A stretch of DNA of 64,000 nt, taken from the NCBI GenBank assembly GCA_003290165.1, contig QNQO01000198.1, positions 806,001-870,000 on the forward strand, written 5' to 3'. The position numbers and the translations under genes were made by a program. The notes below the pieces were generated by a model. That model ran no database searches, was not told where the DNA came from, and saw nothing but the letters and a program-made list of their open reading frames with translations. Source of the DNA: Berberis thunbergii (taxonomy: Eukaryota; Streptophyta; Magnoliopsida; Ranunculales; Berberidaceae). Below, piece after piece: positions 33,301 through 42,792 of the stretch (position 1 is its first letter; every line of letters begins with the position of its first letter).

Positions 33301-34961
33301 CACAAGGATCCAATCAATTAAATAGAGCAACTAGCAATGAAAGAAATTAGAGAAAATTAAGAACATACCACAAGAGACACAAGGTTTACGTGATTCAGCA
33401 AATTGCCTACGTCCATGGTGAGGTGATTCCACTATATTCAAGAACAAGGTACAAGAAGATGACAATTCTCACACAATCTCTCAACAAGAGATGAAACAAT
33501 TTCAGCAATTGTCTTTCTCTATTCCCTGTGCTTCACAGTTTTTCTACGTGCAATCATCATAATAGAAAAACACCTATAGTTCCTAGTATATACAGGAACA
33601 ACAGTTTCCTGTTTCGCAGCAGTTTCCTGTTTCACAGTAGTTTCCTGTTTCCTAGAATTTATTTCCTGTTTAAAAAACAATTTTCAGAAGTCCAAACAGT
33701 TTCCTGTTTCAAACAGGAGTCCAAACACTTTCCTGTTTCAAACACATTTCCTGTTTCACAATATCCAATAATGCATTGCAGCTCTGTAACATTGTTTTGC
33801 ACGGGTTTGAAAATGAAGAGAGGTTAGAATTAGAAAGGAATAACAAAGGGAACTTGAAATTCAGGTGGTGTAGTTGGGGGAGAAGATAAATCATGGATGG
33901 GATATGGTTCCTTTGAAGATGATTGATTGAACCAAAAGAAGATGTGTGATTCTATTGGCTTAGTTATGGTTTGGTCGTCTCTTGGATTGAACACTACCAA
34001 TGAAAAAAAATCTTAGCAATCGTTGATGAAGTAAACATTTCCCCCCAAATGTTTGCAACCCCCTATTTTAGGCTCTTAACACCAACATATCTTTCATCTC
34101 CAACTCCTTCGTTTCCCCACTTTCAATCTTTTCTCCATGAACCCATATCATTTGTTATTGTTGGTAGTAGTGGTGAAGTTGTTCGATCTCCTCTACCTAA
34201 TTTTGCATTAGAACCCAAGCTCATTTGATCGAAAACTATAACTTGATTGTAATTAGAGATAAAATTGAAAAAAAAAACAATGGTTTAAGGTGGTGGTTGG
34301 AAGAGAGGAGAGAAAAGATGAAGAAGGAAGAAATAAAGAAGATTTTTTTTTCTTACCATGAGGATTATCTCAAAATGTGCATTGTAAATTCAAGTCATTG
34401 GATTCATTTTGGTTGTTTTATGAAGCTTTCACATGCACGGCATGTGCATTTTGGCTAGGTATTTTAGTCCATTATTAAAATGACTAGTAAACATGATTGA
34501 CCTAATATGTCTATTAGAAAATGAAGGTCTAGTGTTTAAACTTGGGGCCAAACAGAGTTGTATATAAACTAATGTGGGCCAAATTCAAAATAACCCTTTC
34601 ATTTTGTTACTATGGGTTTTTTCTCCTTAACCAAAGAAGAAAAAAAAAAAATTGAAATAGTGTTTAAAATTGGGGCCAAACAAAGTTGCATATAAACTAA
34701 TGTGGGCCAAATTCAAAATAACCATTTTCATTTTGTTACTATGGGTTTTTTTGCCTTAACCAAACAACGCTTGATAAAAGAAAAAAAAATTGAACTATTT
34801 ATTTGATCTCATTTTTGGCATATTTCCGATTAAACTATTTTCTTATTATCATTATATTGTAATTACAGGTGGAAGAGGTTGAGAAAAGGGTCGAAACTCT
34901 CATAGAAAAGCAAACCACGGTTCAAGTAGATGTGACGTCCAAAGGTCCTTTTGTAAATTAA
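21358..34961 (+). CDS. Gene 1: putative plastid-targeted single-pass membrane protein with acidic heptad domain
   Basis: Join 21358-21563, 21654-21722, 21814-21896, 22008-22210, 34869-34961; 217 residues predicted. All introns are GT..AG; exon phases and the lengths of exons 2-4 (69, 83, 203 nt) equal those of gene 3. Residues 1-68 are rich in Ser, Arg and Asn and poor in acid, like a plastid transit peptide. Then come FPFPGW-SNW and a hydrophobic helix (MLLTIVPIILPFA, about 96-108), and an acidic Val/Glu/Ala/Asp heptad region (about 120-202) likely to form an amphipathic helix or coiled coil. I know no name for the family. Intron 4 is 12.7 kb and holds several transposons, so expression may be affected. 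The last exon is the first of two duplicated copies and stops early. Start choice: first ATG after the TATA and CT-rich leader. Confidence 0.7.
22310..22501. mobile_element. MITE in intron 4 of gene 1, 8-bp TSD ATAATTTA
   Basis: Near-palindromic 192-bp element. The left arm (AGTGAGGTGGCGGGGGTGGG, AGCCGTTCA) pairs with the right arm (GAACGGCTCCCACCCCCGCC, ACCTCACTCC). It is flanked by ATAATTTA at 22302-22309 and 22502-22509, an exact 8-bp direct repeat. The size of the duplication fits the hAT superfamily. It lies about 100 bp after exon 4. Confidence 0.7.
23056..24182. mobile_element. Non-autonomous hAT-like element in intron 4 of gene 1
   Basis: Ends TAGGGGTGGGCACGGGAC (left) and ATGGGATCCCACCCCTA (right), an imperfect inverted repeat typical of plant hAT elements. 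The flanks are CTCCCTAC (23048-23055) and CTCCCTAT (24183-24190), an 8-bp duplication with one mismatch. GGGAC-GAGACGGGAT words recur in inverted orientation at both ends (subterminal repeats). No transposase frame is seen. An internal hairpin lies at 23731-23809. Confidence 0.7.
24191..25744. other. Intron 4 of gene 1, AT-rich segment
   Basis: No gene recognised. Purine-rich GAAGAA/GAGAAA stretches (24700-25060) and paired segments such as TGGTTAGTCTGATCATGAAAC and related text near 24400 and 24550 suggest a diverged direct repeat. Confidence 0.35.
25745..25965. repeat. Long direct repeat, copy 1
   Basis: About 215 bp (CATCTTCATCTCTTCCTATC ... AAAATATAAGAGTAA) that recurs at 27850-28066 with few differences, flanking an AT-rich TIR-like region. 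No reading frame. Confidence 0.65.
25971..27800. mobile_element. TIR-like element between the long direct repeats
   Basis: The left end GGGGGTATTCAATTCGAG resembles, in inverted form, GGATACCCCC (about 27695-27704) and TTAATTGAATACCC (about 27784-27797). Blocks near 26740-26830 (AACACCACCATTTCTGCTGA, GGACACCACC) recur inverted near 27480-27560. So the arms are long and diverged, as in foldback or Mutator-like elements. The exact right border is uncertain. The many Lys- or Phe-rich frames at 27047-27579 come from the purine/pyrimidine-skewed DNA and are not genes. Confidence 0.4.
27850..28066. repeat. Long direct repeat, copy 2
   Basis: Second copy of the repeat at 25745, reading CTTCATCTCTTCCTATCTCA through AAAATATAAGAGTAAG. 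It ends where the MITE at 28070 begins. Confidence 0.65.
28070..28231. mobile_element. MITE, about 162 bp
   Basis: The left arm CTAGTCAGCCATGTTTGCTA pairs with the right arm TAGCAAACATGATTGGCTAG. Inner parts also pair (ACTTTTTGCCCATTCT with AGAATGGGTAAAAGT). No clear target duplication, no coding. Confidence 0.6.
28442..28936 (-). repeat. 3' LTR of copia element 1
   Basis: On the minus strand begins TGTGAAACAGGAAACG and ends AAGGCGCAACA; 495 bp. It carries several CAGGAAAC words and TATATATAGGAAC (plus-strand view near 28780) as a likely TATA region. The purine-rich CCGAGGTGGAGAAT (minus strand, 28937-28950) is the polypurine tract. Confidence 0.85.
29075..32374 (-). pseudogene. pol of copia element 1 (protease, integrase, RT, RNase H), broken by stops
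   Basis: Read in one frame with stops marked: protease WLLDSGCSYHMCP (about 32190), integrase zinc region and core with DYVHTDVWGP, LRSDNGTEY and TPQQNGVAERLNR (all three acidic residues present), RT from about 30690 with SCKWVFKKK, FKARLVAKSF and LLYVDNMLIV, and RNase H with VDSDYAGDLD, ALSTTEAEYMA and CDSQSVIHL, ending at 29075. The RT catalytic box reads YVDN, so the second Asp is Asn. Stops interrupt near 32374, 32270, 31986, 31769, 31393, 29834 and 29348. Frame is otherwise kept, unlike the heavily shifted Tat element. Confidence 0.85.
32375..33094 (-). pseudogene. gag of copia element 1
   Basis: From MASKVSKAHVGKYEIEKFNG (33094) to the zinc knuckle CHKCRE at 32375, about 240 residues. 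Typical Tork/Tnt1 features are YWRIQMRNLLISQ, a WLKLESQFMTKTLSNRLYLK block and IILLYSLPQSYENLV. An in-frame stop (near 32374) sits inside the CCHC knuckle. The rest, GHIRKNCP, continues after it. Gag builds the particle in which cDNA is made. Confidence 0.85.
33235..33247 (-). other. Primer-binding site of copia element 1
   Basis: The minus strand reads TTGGTATCAGAGC directly inside the right LTR. TGGTATCAGAGC is complementary to the 3' end of plant initiator-Met tRNA, the usual copia primer. Confidence 0.85.
33249..33760 (-). repeat. 5' LTR of copia element 1
   Basis: 512 bp, same ends as the left LTR. The length difference comes mainly from an extra CAGGAAACTACTGTGAAA-like unit and missing ATAATA near 33565. 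Confidence 0.85.
33766..34561. other. Intron 4 of gene 1, segment after the copia element
   Basis: AT-rich without a recognisable gene. The repeat family TTGGGGCCAAACAAAGTTG starts near 34538. A 77-codon frame at 34225-34458 is basic and low-complexity and has no support. Confidence 0.35.
34869..34961 (+). CDS. Gene 1 terminal exon (first copy)
   Basis: Acceptor TTGTAATTACAG then GTGGAAGAGGTTGAG, in phase 0 with exon 4, giving VEEVEKRVETLIEKQTTVQV and ten more residues before a TAA at 34959-34961. The similarity to VEEIETEAEKVLNP plus TTVQTDM in gene 3 exons 5-6 supports it. The stop falls where the duplicate copy has CAA (Gln), so the tail is about 19 residues shorter than that of the other copy. 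A cDNA would settle which exon is used. Confidence 0.6.
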   Translation: MEEVEKRVETLIEKQTTVQVDVTSKGPFVN

Positions 34962-35416
34962 GTCCTAATAATTAGTGAAGTTGGAAACTATGAAATTGTG
35001 ATTTTTAAGCCAATCTAAATACTATTGCTTATATATGTTAAAAATTAGTCCTAATAATTAGTGAAGTTGAAAACTGTGAAATTGTTAAAAATTTCCTTGA
35101 ATTTTTGCTTATATAAACTAATGCGGGCCAAATTCAAAATAACCCTTTCATTTTGTTACTATGGGTTTTTTCTCCTTAACCAAAGAAGAAGAAAAAAAAA
35201 ATTGAAATAGTGTTTAAAATTGGGGCCAAACAAAGTTGCATATAAACTAATGTGGGCCAAATTCAAAATAACCCTTTTCATTTTGTTACCATGGGTTTTT
35301 TTGCCTTAACCAAACAACGCTTGACAAAGAAAAAAAATTGAACTATTTATTTGATTTCATTTTTGGCATATTTCCGATTAAACTATTTTCTTATTATCAT
35401 TATATTGTAACTACCG

Positions 35417-35566
35417 GTGGAAGAGGTTGAGAAAAGGGTCGAAACTCTCATAGAAAAGCAAACCACGGTTCAAGTAGAAGTGACATCCAAAGGTCCTTCT
35501 GTAAATCAAGTCCTAATAATTAGTGAAGTTGGAAACTATGAAATTGTGATTGTTAAGCCAATCTAA
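35417..35566 (+). pseudogene. Duplicated gene 1 terminal exon with lost splice acceptor
   Basis: Open frame of 49 codons plus stop, matching the exon at 34869 for its first 30 codons and continuing to NQVLIISEVGNYEIVIVKPI. The preceding bases are CTACCG instead of ATTACAG, so the AG acceptor at this position is gone. As read it would not be spliced in at the ancestral site. Confidence 0.65.
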
Positions 35567-35605
35567 ATACTATTGCTTATATACGTTAAAAATTAGTCTT
35601 AATGT

Positions 35606-35661
35606 GTGTGTGTGTGTGTGTTTGTGTACTATTGCTTATATATGTTAAAAAATAGTCCCTG

Positions 35662-35740
<79 letters not shown>
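35606..35740. repeat. GT microsatellites
   Basis: A short (GT)n at about 35606-35624 and a long (GT)n, roughly 38 units, at about 35664-35740, separated by a copy of CTATTGCTTATATATGTTAA. Assembly length of such a tract is unreliable. Confidence 0.9.
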
Positions 35741-35741
<1 letters not shown>

Positions 35742-36172
35742 CTATAACTCCCTAATGGAAGACTATACCAAAAACATCTACATTATCTATATGTCAAATA
35801 AGATAGAACATAAATATGAGTTGAGAACAACTTAGCTATTAATTCAGATTTGTTTCATCAAACAACTCGCATGGGTTAAATCCACCAAAGCCAACATTTG
35901 GAGATTGTGTTTTATTTAATAAATATAAATGGCGTTAGTGAAAATGTTATTTGTGAATTAGAGCAAAACCAATTGTTGGTTAAGCTTGTAAAACAAATAT
36001 AGGTTGAATAAAACAATATTATAAAAATGTATCATTGGATTATAATGTCGTGCATATTGGGTTGTGGGTGATCAATAAAATTTGAAAGTTGTTAAGAGTT
36101 TTATGGATATGACAAATTTTTTTGAATTTATATTTGATATTAGAACTAAATAGATCTCATATGCAATATTTA
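35741..36172. other. Intergenic AT-rich DNA
   Basis: No gene, RNA or element recognised. Confidence 0.4.
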
Positions 36173-37560
36173 ATGTGAAGATCTTAGATCTTTAGCAATA
36201 CTTTACACAATCACACAATTGTGAATAAATTGCAAAAAAGAAAGTAAACAACACACAATATAACGTGGTTCACTTATAGAGATTTAAAAACCAATTTTAT
36301 AAGCTACATTCATGGAGAAAAGATCCATTATGAAGATCTATCACGATTACAAGATTGTTCAATTAAGGCACATACCAAACCATAACAATATCATAATTCT
36401 CTACTTGCAACCAACTTCTATACGCAAAAGCTTGCTTCAATTATCTTCCTCCATGATGAGAGCAACATACCAAGACCAGGAATACTACTTGCATACACAC
36501 AAGTACGATGAGAAAAGAAACGTATGAAGTTTCTAATACATAAAGGTCATGCAAAAATCAGATATGTATTTTTTTTTAAATACGTACTAAAGACTCTAAA
36601 AAATCTCTATTTTGATGTTGCAAGTTGAGGCTTTTTAATACCAAAATTGTACTTTCAACACCCATTTGTTAACTTATTTATCGAATTGTAAAATAGCCAA
36701 AAAGAGATGAGCTTATATAGAACTGAAGTGCTGGAAACTTATTGTACTCAACCAATCTTGAATGCATTCTCTATCTATCTGATTGATCGAATTCAAATCA
36801 GCATAACCAAACGAACTAATATTTAGAGCTATTTGCTTGATAGGTAAAGCGCTCGTCCTAACCTATTTGCTCAACAGATCAAGATTTAGCCATGACCTAT
36901 TTAATTGGTCAATCTAGTTGAATTTTTAAAGATCCAACATGTTTGTTTCTCAAGGATTTTCAAATAATTTCTGTAATTGAAATCCTTCAATCCATTTTTA
37001 CAAGGGTGTTGCAATTTGTGTTCTCATTTGAGCTTTGATTGATGAACGCCATTCTAACTTGTCGACTTATTCTTCATCTTGAACTCGTTGTGGAACTCAC
37101 CTAGTCTAGCACCATTTTGGCACGAAATAATATTAACCTAAAATTTAGAGGTTTCATTCTCCCCTTTGATTTATTTCGTGACAGAACCCCAACATCTACC
37201 TATGCTTAACAAAACTCAAGTTGAGACAAGTAAATTATATTAGAAAAAATATTTTCTTATTGATTACATCAAAAATATCTATCATATACCTAGTCTTTAG
37301 AAGATACGTAAAGTGACTTGTCATAGTGACCTGTCTTAATGATATAACCCACTCTCCCACTTTTTGTCACAAATAAGCAAAGGGTAAATAAGATGAGTCC
37401 ATATGTAAAATAAAAGGAAAAATGTTCAAGCACCAATACTCCCCTTAGGTTTATTATACCCTAACGATAATCAAAATATTCACCAAACTATAATACGAGT
37501 ACTTCAAGGTGTATTTTTGAACACTTAAATGAGGATGACAAAAATCCTCATTAACAAGCT
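36173..37560 (-). mobile_element. Possible copia 3' end with LTR (SIRE/Ivana-type), truncated
   Basis: On the minus strand, near 37162-37172, AAAGGGGAGAA stands before TGAAACCTCTAAATTTTAGG, which looks like a polypurine tract followed by an LTR start. An LTR-like tract then runs to about 36173 (TTCACA), with GTGAACCACGTTATATTGTG (near 36262), a phrase common in copia LTR downstream regions. Upstream of it (37170-37560) GTGACAAAAAGTGGGAGAG resembles the end of SIRE-type internal DNA. No coding domain remains. Confidence 0.4.
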
Positions 37561-38566
37561 GATTGTTAATACTAAAATTTGAACCCATGACCTAGTGGTA
37601 CCATCCGCAAAGCTCTAACCGTGGAGTTGTCATGTCATTGGCAGAGGAAACTAAACATGAACAATGGTAATAGACAAAAAGGTCAATATGCACTCATGTT
37701 TACAGAATAAACCACATGGTCTAATAGACTCCCCCTAAATCAATGCATAATTTTGCATTGCCAATTTAACGCGATAATGATACGTAGTGTGAGCATACAC
37801 ACATAATGTTTATCAAAGAAACACATATGATTGGTACTTACACACCAAATATGACACTCGAGGTGTACATGCATTATGTGTATTGGAAGAAATGTACCAT
37901 CTTGCTGTGCTCATTAAGGAACCATATTCAATTGAAAAATATCAATATGTGCAGTACACATTTTGCTATTATGTGTATCAACGAAAAATATTCAGATAGA
38001 ATATCACTATGTTGTAATGATGTATATTTCACATGCAATGCAATGGAATTGATGATTCAAGCATTTAAGATAGATTACAAGTACTTTGAATACTAAGGAC
38101 CTGAAAATTGTCGACAGTTATAATTTATGCTATAAATTAGTCCATAAGTAGTGTATCAGCGTTGTACTTGTTTTTTTTAGCACCGACAAGTGTTTAGAAA
38201 AACACATATTAGGTGTTTTACAAGAAAAAAAATTAATTAATTAATAATAATAATAATGATGATGATGATGTACAATGAGTATATTTTTGGCCCATTGTGT
38301 TAAAAAAAACATATTGGTTTGGCAATGTGTACATCAATTGCACAAGATCCCAGAGTTGAGAATTTCAAGCGAGTGTTATCAACAATTCAAGAAATTGACA
38401 TATGTTATTAAGGACAAGACAAAATATCCACCACCACAACAAAACTTTTCAAGTACAATTTGAAAGTGTGAACATGCTCTGTAAGAGTATGAAATGCCCA
38501 TAAATCAAGTATATTCATCAAAGATCAGACTATGATCAATATGAAAAAAACTTAGAGTAATACTAC
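37561..38566. other. Intergenic; possible tRNA-derived SINE fragment at start
   Basis: Minus strand near 37640-37570 reads GGTTAGAGCTT then, about 30 bp on, ATGGGTTCAAATTTT, which resemble pol III A and B boxes. The rest is AT-rich. A 96-codon plus frame at 37806-38096 has no recognisable motif. Confidence 0.3.
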
Positions 38567-38589
38567 GGTGCCTGGTGGTACCAGGCACC
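38567..38589. other. Perfect 10-bp hairpin
   Basis: GGTGCCTGGT, loop GGT, ACCAGGCACC. Such a hairpin could be a transposon subterminal structure (a Helitron 3' hairpin was considered) but the expected end motif is not exact. Confidence 0.5.
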
Positions 38590-38799
38590 ATAGATGTGTA
38601 TCGAGATAGGAGTTCCTAATTTCATTTATGCTAATTATCTATTTATGTGGTATCAAGCCTAGCCAGGAATATTTTCGTAAATTTTGAGTTTTTTTTCTAA
38701 TTATCATTTATGCTAATTATGTATTGATTTTTTAAACCAACCCCTAATTTCATAGTTATCACTTCTTTTATTCATATATTGATTTTTTAAATTATCCAC

Positions 38800-39024
38800 T
38801 GATTTTGTAATTATAGGTATTTTGGTTTTATTTAATGTGTTTAATACATTTATTTACTTGCATATTTTTTTTCACGTATGTAATAAAACCCTTGAAATTT
38901 ATTATATATTTCATGTATCTTCTAAATTTTTTATGTTTTTTCTTTACATACCAAAATATTTCACAAAATATTTCTTAAAATTAGGAGACCAAAATTAACT
39001 TGAAAAACAAAATCACAATCCTTG
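38800..39024. mobile_element. Truncated TIR element abutting the Tat segment
   Basis: Ends AAAATCACAATCCTTG at 39024, the same terminus as the element at 58402-58851, with ATATTTCACAAAATATTTC-like text before it. The left end is not found. The Tat tandem repeats begin directly after. Confidence 0.4.
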
Positions 39025-39600
39025 GTTCTGACTGATGTCGACGGTTCCCCACGGGGCCACTGCTCTTATACAGACCATGGTTGCTGAATTACCAACACTA
39101 GACTTGTAGCTCACTCCGTGCGGGTGTAGATGGTTTGGAAGGCAGTAGCCTAGATATTCTAGAGCTAATTTTGACGGCTTGCCACAGGACCACTACTCCT
39201 TTATAAACCATGGTAACTTTCAAATTTGTAGCTCGATGCGCACAGGTGTAGATGATTTGGAATGTTTGAGCATAGTCAGTCCTGAACTGATTCCGATGGC
39301 TTGTCACAGGACTACTGCTATTCTACAGACATGATTGTCGCACTCCCTCATCCCAAACTTGTAGCATGCTCCATGCGGGTGTAAATGGTTTGGAAGGTGA
39401 GAGCCTAGTCAATTCCGAACTGATGTCAACAGCTCGCCACGAGATCATCGCTCTTCAACAGACCATGATCGCCAAATTCTCACATCCCAAACCTATAATC
39501 TGCTGCTCGTGGGTATAGATGGTTTGGAAGGTGGGAGCCTAGTCAGCTCCAATTGATGTCAACAGCTCGCCACACGACCACATCTCCCTTTCAAAACAGC
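39025..39600. repeat. Tandem repeat of Tat segment 4, 122-134-bp unit, about 4.5 copies
   Basis: GATGGTTTGGAAGG or a variant at 39129, 39251, 39384 and 39518, each followed by GAGCCTAGTCAG and ACTGATGTCAACAGCTCGCC. Same relative position as the repeats at 4450-5250, between missing pol and accessory gene. Confidence 0.7.
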
Positions 39601-40199
39601 AGTCGCCGAAAGAAATAACAGCTCAGGCAACATCTTCACGCTCACACAGGCTGGCATTCTATTATCAGCAATGGCCACTCAAGCCGACCTAAAAATCATC
39701 CCACTGACACGTGGACGAATGCTACATGGAATGCCAGCTCGAGTTTTTGAAACCTGACTCGGGACAAACACTCTAAGTCAAAGGCAACACATGTGCTCGG
39801 TTACCACAGTTCACTCATGCCAACGACCGCAATCGACGGTCAGATGTACAACTTAAGTCTTCAAAGGCTTACCTAGAGGATGACCTACGACCTGGGTAGC
39901 ATAGCCCACTGTCAAACCATCTGTAGAACACCCACAATTGGATGTAACCAAGCGATAATGAATCTAAGACCTCACAGAAGAACATGTCAGAATCATTCGC
40001 GACACAAATGATCGGTCTCTCAACAACAGACAGACCACTCGGCTTCCTGCTAACCCAACTAGACTTGTGTCAAAGTAAAACAAAGCAAAATGCAAAACGC
40101 AAAACAGGGAGACCGAACACACAATGCTGGTACAAGGCGTACTCGAAATAAACATGTTTTCATTAACAATTGAAACAAAAAAGTACAAGTGCACAAAGT
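39601..40199. other. 3' region of accessory gene copy 3
   Basis: Part of Tat segment 4. No gene. On the minus strand it follows the accessory gene stop and holds AAACATGTTTATTTCG, a possible processing region. Confidence 0.35.
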
Positions 40200-42420
40200 C
40201 TATTCCTCTTCAGGATGAGGTACAAAAATATGATAACTAAGCTTAACAGATGAAGGAGCAGCGATTGTGTCCGTACGCGCTTCAATCTGAGCATCATGAT
40301 CATGATCGCTATTTTCTTTTGATAACGCAGAGACCACTGCTAGGTATGTGTATGACATCTTCTTATAATACGCAAGGTCCCATTCCAGATACTCCTCTTT
40401 CATCGGTGCCAGCAGCTCTAATCTCCCATGCACGACCCAACAAAATTCACACTTGCCCTGCGCTTTGAAAAGCTCTTCCTCACGCGCCTTCACTACAGCA
40501 AGTTCATGTTCCAATAGCTCCAGCTGGCCAGTCATCTCATCAACCTGAGACTGCTCCAGGCTACTCTTAACAACATTGAGTTGATGTTGCTCCAATTGAA
40601 GCTAGTCTTCCGCCTTCCTCGCTACCCGAGCATTGAATTCCATGTCAGCCTCTAACTGCTGTCTCTAGGCAACCCATTTGGTCTCCTTCATGGAGTTCTC
40701 CTCAGCAAAATACCGCAACTCAGAGCGCTTCTTAGCCACAGCTTCCTGCGCAACCTCCAGATCACGGCGAATCAGATCCAACTCTTGCTTGAATCTGTCC
40801 CTCGTAGACATCGCCTTTGCCAAATCAGACTTAAGGGCTTCCAGACAAACCCTTTGAGTCTTTGGGACAACGGTTAACTGCCCCAGCCTCTTCTCCTTAA
40901 TCTGCTTCTTCAGTACCTCAATTTCAAACAGTGCATCAGAATACAACTTTTGCATATTCTGGAAGACACTCTCCATGGTGTACACCCTCTCATGAGCCGC
41001 CTCTACTTCTGTTCTAGCAACGACCACCTAGCTCAAATGAGACATCCCCAGAATAAGATGTTTTAAACCCTTGTCATATGCCCTTTTAGTGTATCCTCCT
41101 CGGGTTTTGGAGTGCGGTCCATTAGCTAGCTACAACGCCTACTTATATGCTTCCTTGAAGCATAGTCCACGTCAATTTCCTAGTGACAAGGGATAAGCCT
41201 TCCTTTTGTCACTATCAGCCGACCCTTTACTGCGAGACGACTCAGCGGAATCCAAAGGAAGAGAAGAAAGTGAATTGTCCAATGGACTCTCCATCACCCT
41301 GATATCTGGCCTATAACGAGATGGGGAACAATGCGGACTACAAAAAGGATGACCCGTATTACCGCGACCATTGTCGGATGACCCATTAGCGAAACGATTG
41401 GACTTAGGGGCCTCAGGTGAGTCCTCATCAGGAACATCCAATAAAACGGTTCTGGAGTGATTAACATCAGTAAAAGCCACCACAACAACCAACATCAGCT
41501 TCCCGCTCAAAGCTTCAGCCTTTTGCACTCAGATTCGATGCATCTTCAACCCCTGCTAATAGCAGGTGGTCCCTCTCCCAGTCGGATACTTCAACCTCCG
41601 CCCTGGCAGGCTGACCAAGTTCACGCTCCTCCCTCATTGGAACAGACCGTTTGGGAGCCAGCTCAGTCCTAATACGGGACCAATTCAAACTTACAAAGGA
41701 GGCAAATGTCTCAGAAAGCCCCCCCGTGTCAAACAAAGTAGAAGCCTTAACTTTGGAAGCCAACATCTTTTGGAAGGAGCTCCACCTTTAGACTTAACCT
41801 TTGGCGTTCGGTAAAGAGTTAGAGCTACATGCCAGTTGGCCCACAACCCATTACGACTGAAGTTAGTAGAAAATATGGCTTCTTCCATACTCATCTTTGG
41901 CATGTCACGGAACGTCTTCATAGTGTCTTACTTCTCTGGAGAAAGAGGAGTGGTGGGGAACCTCCCTACAAAGAAACACGTGCATGAACAACATACAACC
42001 AACAAAACAAAATCAAATGGTGAAGCTATACTTACGAAGTGGCCTGAACTTCAGCTCAAGCAGACGACTCTTGAACTTGAAGTACTTCAAAACCGAAAGA
42101 GCCAAGAAACAAAATTTTTGCCAAAACTTGAACTCATCTAGAAACTTGCCGAAGCAGGCCGGCGACATCATCTTGCAAATGGCATGATCATTCAGCTGAG
42201 GAGAAGTTAGCAACTGAATGACCCGCGGAGTCACGCGGACGCTAGCATCCTTCATTCTGATCAAAATAAGAAGGATGATCTTGTACCCATTGGGTACCAA
42301 CTGGGTAGGAGGGACTCTAAGGAAATCTAAGAAGCCCCAAATCATGTCAATAACGGGAAAGTGGACTCCCGTTTGAAGTATTCCCTGGTGCAAACAAACG
42401 AACCCCTCCGGAGGAAACAT
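40200..42420 (-). pseudogene. Tat antisense accessory gene, copy 3 (best preserved)
   Basis: Two-exon gene on the minus strand. Exon 1 (about 42420-42036) has PPEGFVCLHQGILQTGVHFP, VPPTQLVPNGYKI, TPRVIQLLTSPQLNDHAICK, ACFGKFLDEFKFWQKFCFLA and FRPLR, a PF04195-like (putative gypsy transposon) domain. The 70-nt intron 42035-41966 has GTAAGTATA and TTTGTAG. Exon 2 has SKGGAPSKR, Ser/Asp-rich segments, then long heptad repeats (41027-40665, 40595-40200) with VVHGRLELLAPMKEEYLEWD. Only a few stops remain (near 41031, 40664, 40603). It is antisense to the LTR at 42793. Known Tat elements can carry extra antisense ORFs downstream of pol (Grande gene 23 type); the function is unknown. Confidence 0.6.
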
Positions 42421-42639
42421 CGATGTCTGGTCATCCTTCAGAGTATAGAATGGCAGGTCCTCAGGGACCCTGAACGTCTTTCAAATTTCTTCAAGGCTCG
42501 ACTCGAAAATTGACTTATCTTCGAAAAACTTGAGGTCCTTGACCAAAGTCTCATCATCAAGATGGTTTTGGTGAGCCATGAAAAAGGTGGACAACGTTTT
42601 AATCAAGAGACGAACTGAGCAAAATCTCTAAAAGCAAAG

Positions 42640-42792
42640 AAATGAAAAAGTCAATCTCCGCAGAAAGGAAGATCTAAATAAGGATTGACCCGCATCTTCT
42701 CCACTGAACCAACACGCACTTAATTAATGAAGCGTGTGGCTCAAGCAATGATTCAAACTCGATCATCATGAGCGGCGTATTTTTTCAAGAAG
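42640..42792 (-). promoter_or_regulatory. Upstream region of accessory gene copy 3
   Basis: On the minus strand GATGATCGAGT, CATTAATTAAGTGCG and CCTTATTTAGATCTTCC appear in the order seen at 1299-1410 (GATGATTGAGT, CATTAATTGAGCGTG, CTATATAAATCTTC). The TATA position is degenerate (TTATTTAGA, about 42674-42682). Confidence 0.45.

Larger units (their letters stand above)
28442..33760 (-). mobile_element. Complete Ty1/copia (Tork/Tnt1-like) retrotransposon in intron 4 of gene 1
   Basis: 5319 bp with two LTRs (28442-28936 and 33249-33760), a tRNA-iMet-type primer site next to the right LTR, a polypurine tract next to the left LTR and an exact 5-bp target duplication ATATC (28437-28441 and 33761-33765). 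Internal order on the minus strand is gag, protease, integrase, reverse transcriptase, RNase H, as in copia. The gag resembles Tnt1 (Tork lineage). The LTRs differ at only a small number of positions plus short indels, so the insertion is fairly recent, yet the coding part holds about seven stops and an altered RT active site. It is antisense to gene 1. Confidence 0.9.
34563..35590. repeat. Tandem duplication of 0.55 kb carrying the last exon of gene 1
   Basis: TATAAACTAATGTGGGCC at 34563 and TATAAACTAATGCGGGCC at 35112 open two units about 549 bp apart that match through GTGGAAGAGGTTGAGAAAAG to CTATTGCTTATATA. Inside each unit there is a second, shorter repeat of about 130 bp (AATGTGGGCCAAATTCAAAA). 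The second unit lies just before the GT tract. Confidence 0.8.

Noticed and set aside
35606..35740. GT tract as a telomere-like or origin signal
   Set aside because: A simple dinucleotide repeat with no plant telomere unit.
38567..38589. Helitron 3' end
   Set aside because: A good hairpin, but the required CTRRT terminus is not exact and no 5' TC end was found.
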